A stretch of DNA of 64,000 nt, from the NCBI RefSeq assembly GCF_000807925.1, contig NZ_JRVC01000002.1, forward strand, positions 265,162 through 329,161, in the 5' to 3' direction. Positions 1-9,097 of the stretch are shown here, piece by piece (the stretch's first letter is position 1; each line of letters starts with the position of its first letter). The position numbers were made by a program, and so were the translations under genes. Below the pieces are notes generated by a model. It saw only the letters and a list, made by a program, of their open reading frames with translations, did no database searches and had not been told where the DNA came from. This DNA is from Novosphingobium subterraneum. GTDB lineage: Bacteria; Pseudomonadota; Alphaproteobacteria; Sphingomonadales; Sphingomonadaceae.

Positions 1-620
1 TCGAACAGGCGTTTCGGGAACACCGGCGTGCCAAGATTGCGGACGGATTCGGCATAGACCGCATAGTGCATCGCGCGATCCTCGGCGCTGCTGCCGGTCC
101 GCACTTCCATGCCGTACCCCAGGCCACGCCGCACCTCGGCGCGCTGCTTGCGCGGGATGGCCAGTAATTGCGCTTCAACATCTGGTGCCAGCGCCGTGAC
201 GAACCCGGCGTGGCTGTCGGTCTTCACATGCCAGCCCTCGCCTTCCGGCAAAGGACCGCCGCGAAGCTCGATCGTCGGACAGTTCAGGCGCACGGCCAGT
301 TCCTGCGCGGCAATGAACAGCGCCGGGCTGCCCTCACCGACAACGCCGCCGCCCACGCCAAAGCCGGTGGAGACCAGCGCGCGGCCGAACAGCGGTGAAT
401 GGACTTCGTGCAAGGGCAAGACCGCCCGGATCACACCGTCCTGCTCCGAAATCAGGATGTGCGTGCGGTGGCCAGTCGAGCGTTCTACCGCGTCAAGCCA
501 TTCTGGCCGGTGAAAGGCACTGGCAATGGGATGATCGGCCAAAAAGCGCGCCACAGCCCCCCGGTCATCGGGACCGCCGAGGCGTACAACGGAACTGGCG
601 AGAAAGAATGGCGCGTTCAT
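1..620 (-). CDS. FemAB-like XrtA/PEP-CTERM-associated protein (3' end outside window)
   Basis: Reading from an ATG at 620 down to the window edge gives an open frame of about 206 codons with no stop, so the C-terminus lies outside. The N-terminal part contains FPEWLDAV-like text (FHRPEWLDAVERSTGH) followed by an aminoacyl-transferase/GNAT-like fold typical of the FemAB-related proteins that accompany XrtA loci (TIGR03019 type). The ATG overlaps the stop of the polysaccharide deacetylase by ATGA, so the two are probably translationally coupled. Role inferred: acyl or aminoacyl modification linked to exopolysaccharide assembly; the substrate is unknown. The family assignment rests on sequence style plus position in the locus. 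Confidence 0.8.
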   Translation of the reverse strand, partial: MNAPFFLASSVVRLGGPDDRGAVARFLADHPIASAFHRPEWLDAVERSTGHRTHILISEQDGVIRAVLPLHEVHSPLFGRALVSTGFGVGGGVVGEGSPALFIAAQELAVRLNCPTIELRGGPLPEGEGWHVKTDSHAGFVTALAPDVEAQLLAIPRKQRAEVRRGLGYGMEVRTGSSAEDRAMHYAVYAESVRNLGTPVFPKRLF

Positions 621-1519
621 GCTGCGCGGCTCAACGGCGTTCGCGCAGATTCCGTGGCGGCAACCTCGTCCATCCGGCCCCAGCGGAACTCACGCACCAG
701 ACGCGACAGCTTTGCCGCCATGACATCAAGATTGGTGTAGTGCCGCAAGCGCGACTTGAGCGGAGCGACGGCGGGGCGCGGCTGGTCGGGGTCGATCTCC
801 CAGGGATGGAAATAGAACACCGCCGGCCGGTCATCGCGTTCGTTGACTTGGCGGATCGCCCAGCGCGAGACGGCATAGGGCAGCAGCCGGAAGAAGCCGC
901 CACCGCCTGCCGCCATCCGTCTCCCTGCCACCTCTGCCGTCGTGACCGGTATCTCGATCAGGTCCGCGCCCTCGATGGGGCGGAACGCAAACCGCGGTGC
1001 CTCGCGCCAGCCATAGTGGTCATGCACGACAGGCGCGACCGAGGAGGAATAGACGTAGCCTTGCTCTGCCAGCACTTCATGCGCCCAGGGAGTGCGGGCA
1101 TCGATGGAAAAGCTTGGCGCGCGATAACCGGTGACGCGCTGCCCGGTCACGTCTTCCAGCACCTTGCGCGCGCGTGCGATGTCGGCAGCAAAGGCTTCGC
1201 GGCCCAGCATGAATACGCGGGCGTGATCCCAGCCATGGCTGGCGATCTCGTGCCCTGCGCCAGCGATACGGCGCATCATCGCCGGGTAGCGCTCGGCAAT
1301 CCAGCCAAGCGTGAAGAACGTTCCCTTCACGCCCGCTTCCTCGAACAGAGAAAGGATCTGCTCGCAATTGCGCTCGACCCGGCAATCGAGCCCGTCCCAG
1401 TCCTTGCGGTCAATCACGGTTTCGAACGCGCCGACCTGGAACCAGTCCTCGACGTCGACAGAGAGTCCGTTCAGCATCTGGCCATTCAGCACTTGGCCGT
1501 TCAGCACCCCGGACGACAT
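617..1519 (-). CDS. XrtA-locus polysaccharide deacetylase (NodB-like)
   Basis: A 300-residue protein of the NodB/CE4 family that removes N-acetyl groups from sugar polymers. The metal-site motifs are visible: SVDVEDW near residues 20-26 (catalytic and metal Asp) and the H-x3-H motif ASHGWDH at about 93-99. Its length and start match the subfamily found only in XrtA/PEP-CTERM loci (TIGR03006). The N-terminus contains three copies of a V/M-LNGQ-like stretch ahead of the domain, so an internal start (LSVDVEDW side) cannot be excluded. There is no evident signal peptide. It lies between the locus ATPase and the FemAB-like gene and overlaps the latter by 4 bases. Confidence 0.9.
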   Translation of the reverse strand: MSSGVLNGQVLNGQMLNGLSVDVEDWFQVGAFETVIDRKDWDGLDCRVERNCEQILSLFEEAGVKGTFFTLGWIAERYPAMMRRIAGAGHEIASHGWDHARVFMLGREAFAADIARARKVLEDVTGQRVTGYRAPSFSIDARTPWAHEVLAEQGYVYSSSVAPVVHDHYGWREAPRFAFRPIEGADLIEIPVTTAEVAGRRMAAGGGGFFRLLPYAVSRWAIRQVNERDDRPAVFYFHPWEIDPDQPRPAVAPLKSRLRHYTNLDVMAAKLSRLVREFRWGRMDEVAATESARTPLSRAA

Positions 1520-1541
1520 CTGTCCCCCCTTATGACGCCGC

Positions 1542-2792
1542 TCACGCAGCGGCGCGATGGAAGTCTTCGGCCTCGATCCACTCGATCAGCATGGTCAGGG
1601 TGTGGCGAATGGCCTGTTCCTGCTCGCTGGTCCGTGATTCCAGCGCGGCAATCGTACGCTGGGCCTCTGCCAGTGCAGCCAGCACACCGTCATCGCCGGG
1701 ACGTGCTTCGAGAGCGGCGATGCGGCGATTGGCTTCTTCAAGCTGCGCGGCAAGATCGAAGTCCGGCAGCGGCGCGACTGGCGCGGCGCGCATGTCGGCC
1801 AGTTCGATGATCGCCTGCTGGAGTTCGGCAATCTGCTCGTCGCGTTCAGCCAGAGCGGCACGCCATGCGCTCTCGTCCAGGGCCGGCGCGGCAACAGGCG
1901 CCTGAGCGGCCGGGAGGTCAACCTGGGGCACATCGGCCAAGGGAGCGGGGGCGACCGAGACCTGCGGCTTGCCGAAAGCGCCGTCGCCCGCAAGGTCCGC
2001 CAGCACGGCCTGCAGCATCGCCGCATCGATATGATCGCGCTGCTCCACCGCGCCCATCAGCATCAGGCGGTTGACGATCTGGTTGATCCGGCGGGGCACG
2101 CCGCCGCTGGCCTTGGCGAGATCGGCATAGACGCGCGCATCGAACTGCGGACGCCCCTGCCAGCCTACCAGCGCAAGGCGATGCTCGACATAGCTGCCGA
2201 CTTCAGCCGGCTCCATCGCATCAAGGTGATGCGATGCGATGACGCGCTGGCGCAATTGCTCCAGCTCGGGCGACGTCTGGATCAGCGTGCGGAACTCAGG
2301 CTGGCCGAGCAACAGGATCTGCAGCAGCGGGTGCGCGCCCAACTGGAAGTTGGAAAGCATGCGCAGCTCTTCGAGCGCTTCGACCGAAAGGTTCTGCGAT
2401 TCATCGACCACCAGCAGGCAGCGGCGGCCTTCGCGCGCTTCATGATGCAGGAACGCCTCAATCTGGGCGAGTGCGGTGGCCTTGTCGTGGCCCGCCACTT
2501 CCAGTCCGAAGGCGCGAGCGGCGACGTGAATCAGTTCCTCGCCATCGAGCGCCGAGGTGACGATCTGGGCAGCGGTGAGTCGCTGGCGATCGACCGTCGC
2601 CATGAGGTGCGCCGCGAGCGTCGACTTGCCCGCGCCGACTTCGCCGGTGATGACGATGAAGCCCTCACCCTGAGCAAGGCCATAACCGAGGTAAGACAAG
2701 GCCTTACGGTGCGTTCCGCTTTCGAAATAGAAGCGCGGATCGGGCGTCAGCTGGAACGGACGGCCGGTAAGTCCATAAAATTCATCGTACAT
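1542..2792 (-). CDS. XrtA-associated ExeA-like AAA ATPase
   Basis: A 416-residue protein starting MYDEFYGLTGRPF, the hallmark opening of ExeA/GspA-type ATPases. Walker A is GEVGAGKST at 50-58 and Walker B is LLVVDE at about 126-131. Residues 1-270 form the AAA domain. The C-terminal 150 residues are Ala/Pro/Glu-rich with a predicted coiled coil (repeated ALE/AQLEEANRRIAAL pattern). This matches the putative secretion ATPase of PEP-CTERM loci (TIGR03015), which probably energises an envelope step of polysaccharide export. It sits 22 bases upstream of the deacetylase in the same operon. Confidence 0.9.
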   Translation of the reverse strand: MYDEFYGLTGRPFQLTPDPRFYFESGTHRKALSYLGYGLAQGEGFIVITGEVGAGKSTLAAHLMATVDRQRLTAAQIVTSALDGEELIHVAARAFGLEVAGHDKATALAQIEAFLHHEAREGRRCLLVVDESQNLSVEALEELRMLSNFQLGAHPLLQILLLGQPEFRTLIQTSPELEQLRQRVIASHHLDAMEPAEVGSYVEHRLALVGWQGRPQFDARVYADLAKASGGVPRRINQIVNRLMLMGAVEQRDHIDAAMLQAVLADLAGDGAFGKPQVSVAPAPLADVPQVDLPAAQAPVAAPALDESAWRAALAERDEQIAELQQAIIELADMRAAPVAPLPDFDLAAQLEEANRRIAALEARPGDDGVLAALAEAQRTIAALESRTSEQEQAIRHTLTMLIEWIEAEDFHRAAA

Positions 2793-2810
2793 CGAAGCCG
2801 TCTCCGGGCA

Positions 2811-4532
2811 TCAGAAGGAATAGCGCAGGCCAACAAGGCCCGATGCGATTACTTCGTCTTCAATCACTTTACGGTTAACACTATCCAAACCGACCGCTGC
2901 GGTCGCCACGAGGCGGTCCGTCAGGTTGCGGAAGTAGGCCGCGTTGGCACCCACCGTGGTCACGTCACCGAGGCTCGAAGCACCTGACTCGAACCACGCG
3001 GCATAAGCCGAAACGGCGAAGCTCGACCGCCGGTCGATCGGGCCGTTGAGCCCGGCGTCGACATAGAAGCTTTCGTCCACCAAGCCATTCGCAGCGCCAA
3101 GAACCGAATCCTCCCGAGCGATGTACTTGCGGCGGATGTAGCCTGCGCCAACCCCGGCCTGCAGGCGGCCGAGGCGGTGGGCATAAGTGGCGTTGACGCC
3201 GCGGGCGCGGAACACCGAACTTGCGACCGAGGACAGCGCGTTGTTGACGCAGCCGCCGGATTCGGAGCCGATGGCGCAACCGCTGATCTGGCCGTTGAAC
3301 GGATCGCGGTTGACCTGGAAATCGGTCGGCAGATCCCGCAGCGCGCGGTTCACCTGCCCGCCAAAGCCCGACACGTTGTCGTAGACGGCGACTGTCAGCG
3401 AGCTGCGCACGTTCGGGTTGTAGGAGAAGCTGCCGTAGTAGGTCGTGCTGTCATAGCGGCGGCCGACAAAGGCAGAGAGTGCAGTGCGTCGGCTCGGCCG
3501 CCACATCACGCCTGCGTCCCAGGTAAAGCCTTCGGTATCGTAAGCCAGCTTGCGGGCCTGCCACTTGTCGGTGACGTAGCGGCCGTTGCTGCCGATCACC
3601 GGCACGCCAGCGGCATCGCGCACGGCATCACGGGCAGATACCTCCACATCCTCGTATCCGACCGCGGCAACGAGGGCGAGTTCCATCGTGACGGGATAGG
3701 TGACCTGCACGCCTGCGCGCATGTCACGCACGCGCTGATCGAGGTTGCTCACGTCTTCCTGGTAGTACGATCCGCTGGCCGTGATGCCCACCGGAAGGAC
3801 CGTATCAGGCGCAATGCCTGCAGAGACTTGCGCCGACTGCGATACGGAATCGTCGAAGATGTCGGTCAGTGCCTGCCCCGGGGAAAGCTGGAGGGCATCC
3901 TTCTGCTGCACCTTGGTGTAACCGAGGATGTAGGAGCCAGACAGCGCAACGTCGCCCACGTGGGTGGAAACGGCAGGTCCGGCGTAGAGCGAATAGACCT
4001 GGCTTACCGCGTCGTCGGCGGCGAGCGGATTGAGCGTCGACGCGCCGCTGCCCTCGACGCGTGTGCGGGCCGCAAGCGCACCAGCTTCGACCGAGAGAGT
4101 GCGCGGGATCAGGTCATGCTTGACGCGCGCGAGGCCGGAAAGCGTATCCCCGTCACGCACGCGATCCGTCTGCGATATCCGCCGCTCATAGCGGACCGAG
4201 ACGGCGCCTTGTGTGCGACGACCGTTGAGCGTCATGTCGACACCGGCCGCGATCGTGCTGTAGGTCAGCACTTCGTCGCCGGGCGAAAGCTCCCACAGCA
4301 CGTTCTGCGTTGCTTCGATGTAGGGCGTGATCGTGGCGCGAGGGCCGCCACTGGCACCGCGCGAGGTCAGGCCCCCGCCCTTGCGCGGAGCATCGGCCTT
4401 GCCCGACGGCGCATCACCATCGACGCTCTCGTAATCGAGCGATTGCGCGTGAAGCGGACCTGCCACGAGCATTGCCCCGGCAAGCGCGAGCAGGCGCACT
4501 GGAAGGCGCGAAGGAAGCCGCATCCGGGTCAT
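2811..4532 (-). CDS. TIGR03016-type XrtA-associated outer-membrane protein
   Basis: A 573-residue protein with an N-terminal Sec signal (RLLALAGAMLVAGPLHAQS) followed by a long series of alternating amphipathic strands, ending in RYSF with a terminal Phe, as outer-membrane beta-barrels do. Size and position between the tyrosine kinase and the ATPase match the PEP-CTERM-associated outer-membrane family TIGR03016. It may be the outer-membrane channel or scaffold for the polymer (inference). The start overlaps the stop of the kinase by ATGA at 4529-4532. Confidence 0.85.
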   Translation of the reverse strand: MTRMRLPSRLPVRLLALAGAMLVAGPLHAQSLDYESVDGDAPSGKADAPRKGGGLTSRGASGGPRATITPYIEATQNVLWELSPGDEVLTYSTIAAGVDMTLNGRRTQGAVSVRYERRISQTDRVRDGDTLSGLARVKHDLIPRTLSVEAGALAARTRVEGSGASTLNPLAADDAVSQVYSLYAGPAVSTHVGDVALSGSYILGYTKVQQKDALQLSPGQALTDIFDDSVSQSAQVSAGIAPDTVLPVGITASGSYYQEDVSNLDQRVRDMRAGVQVTYPVTMELALVAAVGYEDVEVSARDAVRDAAGVPVIGSNGRYVTDKWQARKLAYDTEGFTWDAGVMWRPSRRTALSAFVGRRYDSTTYYGSFSYNPNVRSSLTVAVYDNVSGFGGQVNRALRDLPTDFQVNRDPFNGQISGCAIGSESGGCVNNALSSVASSVFRARGVNATYAHRLGRLQAGVGAGYIRRKYIAREDSVLGAANGLVDESFYVDAGLNGPIDRRSSFAVSAYAAWFESGASSLGDVTTVGANAAYFRNLTDRLVATAAVGLDSVNRKVIEDEVIASGLVGLRYSF

Positions 4533-5473
4533 TCCTTGTATCCATAGTAAGTGCCGAAGCGGCGACCGGTGGTCGAGAATCGCGTGCCGTTGAGCAGGAG
4601 CTTGATGTCCTCGCAGGCCGAGAGCAGGCTCACGGCATCGCGCAGCGCGGCTTCGCCGGTGATATCGGCGCGCACCACCATCACGGTCTGCCCGACGTGA
4701 TTGGCCAGGACGCTGGCAGGCGAAGCTGCCAGTACCGGCGGCGAATCGAATATGACCACGCGGTTAGGAGCATGGGCCGTCAGCCGGGCCAGCACATCCT
4801 CGGTACGGGCGGAGGCGAGGTATTCGGTGTCGGACCCAGTCGCATTGCCGGCTGGCAGGACGTAGAGCCCGGCGATGTCGGTGCCGATCACGCAGTCTTC
4901 CACGGCAATGTCCGGATCGGCCAGCGCGTCCATCAAGCCCTTCCCGCCCGGCAGGCCGAGCGTGGAGAGAACCGAAGGCTTGGCGAAATCGGCATCGACC
5001 AGCAGGACTTCGGTGTCCTTCTCCGCCGCCATCGACAGCGCGAGGTTGACCGCACAGAAGGTCTTGCCCTCACCCGGGTGGGCCGAAGCGACAAGAATGC
5101 GCTCGCCATGCTCGACCCGCTCGTCTGCCGCCGTGCGCAGCAGTTGGCGCTTCACGATGCGAAATTCCTCGAGCAGGCCGGTCACCCCGCCCTCGGGCTC
5201 GATCAGGCACTGTTCGCGCAAATGCGCGCGGTCGATCGCGTGGCGCTCGCCAGTGAACGGACGCACCGGCGGCTCGGACCGGACGATCGGTTCAGGCGTG
5301 ACGGGCTCGGCCACAGACCTGGGCGCTGGCACTGGCGCGACCTTCGGCACCGGCGCGGGCGGAAGGTCGGGCACGACCGGGCGCGTCAACGTGCGGAAAT
5401 CGAAGGTGCCCGAAGCGCGCTCGATCAGCGAAGGACCGCTTGCCGGGAGAGGAATCTTGCTCTGATCGGTCAT
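4529..5473 (-). CDS. XrtA-associated tyrosine autokinase (BY-kinase)
   Basis: A 314-residue P-loop BY-kinase-like protein. It shows a Walker A motif AHPGEGKT at about 131-138, a Walker A' motif LLVDADF at about 157-163, a Walker B-like VIFDSPP, and a Tyr-containing tail (TYYGYKE) that could be the autophosphorylation cluster. The first 100 residues are Pro-rich. A longer upstream frame exists, but the ATG at 5473 is preceded by GAGGAGAC and lies just after the stop of the chain-length gene, so I chose it. In the family (TIGR03018) the kinase works with the Wzz-like partner encoded immediately upstream to set polymer length. Confidence 0.9.
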   Translation of the reverse strand: MTDQSKIPLPASGPSLIERASGTFDFRTLTRPVVPDLPPAPVPKVAPVPAPRSVAEPVTPEPIVRSEPPVRPFTGERHAIDRAHLREQCLIEPEGGVTGLLEEFRIVKRQLLRTAADERVEHGERILVASAHPGEGKTFCAVNLALSMAAEKDTEVLLVDADFAKPSVLSTLGLPGGKGLMDALADPDIAVEDCVIGTDIAGLYVLPAGNATGSDTEYLASARTEDVLARLTAHAPNRVVIFDSPPVLAASPASVLANHVGQTVMVVRADITGEAALRDAVSLLSACEDIKLLLNGTRFSTTGRRFGTYYGYKE

Positions 5474-5484
5474 CGCATGTCTCC

Positions 5485-7002
5485 TCAGGCCACCATGCCG
5501 CGCTTGAGCATCTCGACGCCGAGCAGGACGAAGAGGACGACGAACAGGCCCGCCACGCCGCCCGCCCAATATTTCAGGCGCTTGGCGCGCTGGGCACGGG
5601 TTTCGCGCGTGATCGCTTCGGAAATAGCGCCGAGCACGGGCAGGCCGGTGGCACGCTCCAGCTGGCCGGTGGTGGAATAGGCGGACTTGAGCTGGCCCAG
5701 CGCGAAGGCGCCGCCACAGCCCGCGCCGATGCCGACGATCAGCACAAGGAACAACAACAGCGGCCGGTCTGGCGCAGCAGGACCGCGTGGCATCGTCGGC
5801 GGATCGATCACCTCGAACTTCACCGCATCGCGCTCGGTCTCGACCTGGCCGCGCAGGCGCAGCTGCTCACGGTCGCGCAGGAGCTTGTCGTATTGCTCCT
5901 TGAGCACGTCGTAATCGCGATTGATGCGCGCAGCCTCGGCTGCCACGGTCGGCTCGCTGTACTGCTGCGCGGTCAGTTGCGAAATTTCTGCCTGAAGCGA
6001 CGCGCGGCGCGATTGCAAGGAAACGAGGCTGGCCTCGCGGTCGGCCTTGATCGACACGAGCGAGCTATAGGCAGGGTTGGGCGCACCGCCGCCACCGCCC
6101 TCGCCTGCCGCAGCCTTCTGCAGGTTGGCAATTTGCGCCTTGGCCGAGATCACGTCGGGATGGCTGTCGGTCAGCCCCCGCGCGCGCATCGATCCCAGAT
6201 CCGACATGGCCTGGGCCAGAGCGCCCTTGGCCCCGCCCGAAACGCCGGGAATGGCAATGGTCTGCGGGGTGCCCGAAAGCTGGCCGTTGATCGAGGCCAG
6301 CGCGCTCTGTGCCGCGAGCAGGTTGGATTCGACATCGCGCATCTGGTTGCGCGCGGCCTCGAGCCGGGTGGTCAACGAACCTGCGCCGGGGATGAAGCCA
6401 GCATTCTTCGATTCGAACTCGGTGCGCTTCAGTTCTGCTTCTTCGAGGGCCTTCTTCCGGTCGGCCAGCTGCTGGTCCATAAAGGCCAGCGTGTCTGTCA
6501 TCTCGCCTCGGCCGCCTGCAAGGTTCTCCTCGCGGAAGATGTCGATCATCTTCTGGACCACGTCCTGCGCAAGCTTGGCGTTCTCGCCATCGTTGCGGCC
6601 ACCGCCTCCAGCCGTGCCGGTAATCTCGAACAGGTTGTCCTGCTGGCTGACCACCGTCACCTGCTTGCCGAGGCTCTCGACCGCGGCCTGCATCTGCTTG
6701 TCGGTCGTAACCTTGTCGCCCAGCCGGGTTGCGCGGACGACCTTTTCAAGGTTCACCGCGCTCGTCAGGGTCTGGCGGACACGCTCGATATCGCGCTTGC
6801 GGTCTCCGCCGATGCCGATCTGGTCGGCCAGGACGTCATCGATCTGGACGAAGATGCGCGCCTTTGATTCATAGCTGTTGGGCACCATCGCCACCACCAG
6901 CCAACCGAGCAGGCAGACGGCCCATGTGATGCCCAGCGCAATCCAGCGCCGGTGCCAGATGCCATGGAGCGCAATGCGCACTTCCTCGTAAATGCTGGTC
7001 AT
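5485..7002 (-). CDS. XrtA-associated chain-length determinant (Wzz-like)
   Basis: A 505-residue inner-membrane protein with one TM segment near residues 18-40, a long periplasmic region with predicted coiled coils (about 150-400), and a second TM segment near the C-terminus (WAGGVAGLFVVLFVLLGVEM). This is the Wzz/PCP topology, and the length fits the PEP-CTERM chain-length family TIGR03007. It acts with the adjacent tyrosine kinase and the export lipoprotein in controlling and exporting polymer. A Gly-rich insertion (GEGGGGGAP) sits mid-protein. Confidence 0.92.
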   Translation of the reverse strand: MTSIYEEVRIALHGIWHRRWIALGITWAVCLLGWLVVAMVPNSYESKARIFVQIDDVLADQIGIGGDRKRDIERVRQTLTSAVNLEKVVRATRLGDKVTTDKQMQAAVESLGKQVTVVSQQDNLFEITGTAGGGGRNDGENAKLAQDVVQKMIDIFREENLAGGRGEMTDTLAFMDQQLADRKKALEEAELKRTEFESKNAGFIPGAGSLTTRLEAARNQMRDVESNLLAAQSALASINGQLSGTPQTIAIPGVSGGAKGALAQAMSDLGSMRARGLTDSHPDVISAKAQIANLQKAAAGEGGGGGAPNPAYSSLVSIKADREASLVSLQSRRASLQAEISQLTAQQYSEPTVAAEAARINRDYDVLKEQYDKLLRDREQLRLRGQVETERDAVKFEVIDPPTMPRGPAAPDRPLLLFLVLIVGIGAGCGGAFALGQLKSAYSTTGQLERATGLPVLGAISEAITRETRAQRAKRLKYWAGGVAGLFVVLFVLLGVEMLKRGMVA

Positions 7003-7012
7003 CGGCGCGCGC

Positions 7013-7660
7013 TCAGAACGTGCTCTCGGGGATGATGATCACGTCGCCGGGCATCAGCAGCACGTTGGCCTTGGTATCGCCCTTGCGCAGCAGATCGCCG
7101 ATGCGCACCGCGTATTCCTTCTGCGCGCCCGACTGCTTGTCGAACCGCACCAGCCGCGCCTTGTTGCCGGCAGCATATTCGGAAAGCCCGCCCACCGCGA
7201 TCATCGCGTCCAGCAGCGTCATGTTGGCGCGGAACGGGATCGAGGCCGGTTTCTCGGTGGCGCCGACAATGCGCACCTGCTGACTGAAGGTCCCGGCAAA
7301 CTTGTTTACGATGACCGAGACGATGGGCTCCTGGATGTACTGCGAGAGCTGAAGCTTGATGTCCTCGGCCAGCATGGAGGGCGTCTTTCCGACCGCAGGC
7401 ATATCGGTGATCAACGGCGTGGTGATGCGCCCGTCCGGCCGGACCTGCACGCTCGCGCCGAGTTCAGGATTGCGCCAGACGAAGATGGTCAGTTCATCGA
7501 GCGGGCCGATCACATATTCCTCGCCGGGGCCCTCCTGCAGCGCCACGAACGAGGCAGGTGGCAACTGCGGACCTGCCCCAACTCCGCCACAGCCAGACAG
7601 GGCAAGGCTCAGCATGGCCGTGCCGGCAAGCATAGGGGTCAGGCGGGAATTGAACGGCAT
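7013..7660 (-). CDS. XrtA-locus polysaccharide export lipoprotein (Wza/GumB-like)
   Basis: A 215-residue outer-membrane export protein. The ATG at 7660 is preceded by AAGGACAGTTC, and the product begins with a lipoprotein signal ending LSGC with Cys24. A 24-residue longer frame upstream would bury the signal, so it is rejected. The polysaccharide-export (Poly_export) domain follows (DELTIFVWRNPELG region), then a SLBB-like part. It is the first gene of the export, chain-length, kinase, OMP, ATPase, deacetylase and FemAB run, and belongs to the TIGR03027 type. Confidence 0.9.
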   Translation of the reverse strand: MPFNSRLTPMLAGTAMLSLALSGCGGVGAGPQLPPASFVALQEGPGEEYVIGPLDELTIFVWRNPELGASVQVRPDGRITTPLITDMPAVGKTPSMLAEDIKLQLSQYIQEPIVSVIVNKFAGTFSQQVRIVGATEKPASIPFRANMTLLDAMIAVGGLSEYAAGNKARLVRFDKQSGAQKEYAVRIGDLLRKGDTKANVLLMPGDVIIIPESTF

Positions 7661-7813
7661 GAACTGTCCTTCTTGCTGCGGTGGCTCCTGCGCAAAAGCC
7701 TCGTCAGCCGCATGCGCAGGTCCGCAAATCACCGCTGGCTATCGCCAAAAAGGGTGAAGATTGCGTTAGCCTTGATTGCTTGAAGGCGTGACGCCAAGCG
7801 CCCATTCGCCGCC

Positions 7814-7828
7814 GTCCCGTAACGGGAC
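7814..7828. promoter_or_regulatory. Inverted repeat upstream of the export operon
   Basis: GTCCCG-TAA-CGGGAC is a perfect 6-bp inverted repeat with a 3-base centre. It lies in the 210-base gap (7661-7870) between the decarboxylase stop and the export lipoprotein start. It could be an operator or a small hairpin; no T-tract follows on either strand, so an intrinsic terminator is unlikely. Confidence 0.35.
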
Positions 7829-7870
7829 TGGCGCGGAGTCATCCGTTAACAGCCGGAACCTATGCTCTTG

Positions 7871-9097
7871 TCAGACAAGCATTTCCGCGGCCGGCCCCTG
7901 GCCAAGGAACATCGCCGGGCTGGCGCTCGCTCCATAGGCACCGGCGCAGAAAATGGCGACGATATCGCCGACATCAGCCCACGGGAAACCACCCTTGTCG
8001 GCCAGCCGATCGAGCGGAGTGCACAGGCATCCGACAATGCTCGCCTCCTCCTCTACCGGCGCGTCGAAGCGCGTGGCGATGGCACTGGGATAATTGCGCC
8101 TGACCACTGTGCCGAAGTTGCCCGAGGCGGCTAGCTGGTGATGCAGGCCGCCATCGGTGACGAGGTAGATCTCGCCATGGCTCTCCTTGCGATCCACCAC
8201 GGTCGCAAGATAAACGCCTGCTTCGCCAACGAGATAGCGGCCAAGCTCGATGCAGAACGCCGTGTCGCGCAAAACTTCGGGCAGATCGGCAAAGCGCTCG
8301 GCCAAGGCCTCGCCGACCGCGCCGATGTCGACTGGTTCATCCCCCGGGAAATAGGGAATGCCGAACCCGCCGCCGAGATTGCACTTCGGCAGAGGAACCC
8401 CGGTTTCCTCGGCAAGGCGCGCCGCCAGTGCCAGGGTCTGGCCCTGAGTCTCGATGATCGCGTCGGCTGAAAGCGCCTGGCTTCCGGCAAAGATATGGAA
8501 ACCCTGCCAGTCCGCTCCTGCAGCAAGCAACTTGCGCGCGAGCGCCGGTACGCGTTCCGCATCGATGCCGAAGGGCTTGGCCCCGCCGCCCATCTTCATG
8601 CCCGACCCTTTGAGGTCGAAATCCGGATTGACCCGAATGGCAAGCCGGGGACGAACGCCCACTCGTTCGGCAATGGCCAGAGCGCGGCTGGCTTCCCCCT
8701 CGGATTCGAGGTTCAGGGTTGCTCCCGCCGCAATCGCTGCTTCAAGCTCCGCGTCGCGCTTGCCGGGGCCCGCGAAGCTGACTCGGGCCGGGTCAACGCC
8801 CGCCGCGCGGACGATGGATAGTTCGCCGCCTGAGGCGATATCGAAACCATCCACCAGCCCGAGCATATGCTTGAGCAATGGCCCGTAAGGGTTTGCCTTG
8901 ACTGCATAATGGATGGAAAGCCGTTCCGGCATCGCGGCGCGCAATGCCGCCACCCGCGCCGTCAGAAGATCGCGCGAATATACGAACAGGGGCGTTACGC
9001 CCGCTTCCGCAACAAGTTCGGTCGCCTTGCGCCCGGCGATTGCCAGGACACCGTCGATGGCGGTGTAACCCGATGGAATAGGGCCGAGCGGCTTCAT
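7871..9097 (-). CDS. XrtA-associated PLP-dependent decarboxylase
   Basis: A 408-residue fold-type III PLP enzyme related to diaminopimelate/ornithine decarboxylases. The lysine that binds PLP is in HYAVKANP (Lys67), and the C-terminal barrel carries VGCLCTPLDRLA. Members linked to XrtA loci (TIGR03099) are usually paired with an acyl-CoA ligase, and here the start overlaps the ligase stop by ATGA. The substrate is unknown; the pair probably makes a small amino- or acyl-derived substituent or precursor (inference). Confidence 0.9.
   Translation of the reverse strand: MKPLGPIPSGYTAIDGVLAIAGRKATELVAEAGVTPLFVYSRDLLTARVAALRAAMPERLSIHYAVKANPYGPLLKHMLGLVDGFDIASGGELSIVRAAGVDPARVSFAGPGKRDAELEAAIAAGATLNLESEGEASRALAIAERVGVRPRLAIRVNPDFDLKGSGMKMGGGAKPFGIDAERVPALARKLLAAGADWQGFHIFAGSQALSADAIIETQGQTLALAARLAEETGVPLPKCNLGGGFGIPYFPGDEPVDIGAVGEALAERFADLPEVLRDTAFCIELGRYLVGEAGVYLATVVDRKESHGEIYLVTDGGLHHQLAASGNFGTVVRRNYPSAIATRFDAPVEEEASIVGCLCTPLDRLADKGGFPWADVGDIVAIFCAGAYGASASPAMFLGQGPAAEMLV

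Noticed and set aside
395..1810. Plus-strand frame of 471 codons opposite the polysaccharide deacetylase
   Set aside because: Shadow of a well-supported gene; rich in Arg/Pro/His with no motif.
3177..4547. Plus-strand frame of 456 codons opposite the TIGR03016-type gene
   Set aside because: No recognisable domain; the minus-strand gene has a signal peptide and barrel pattern.
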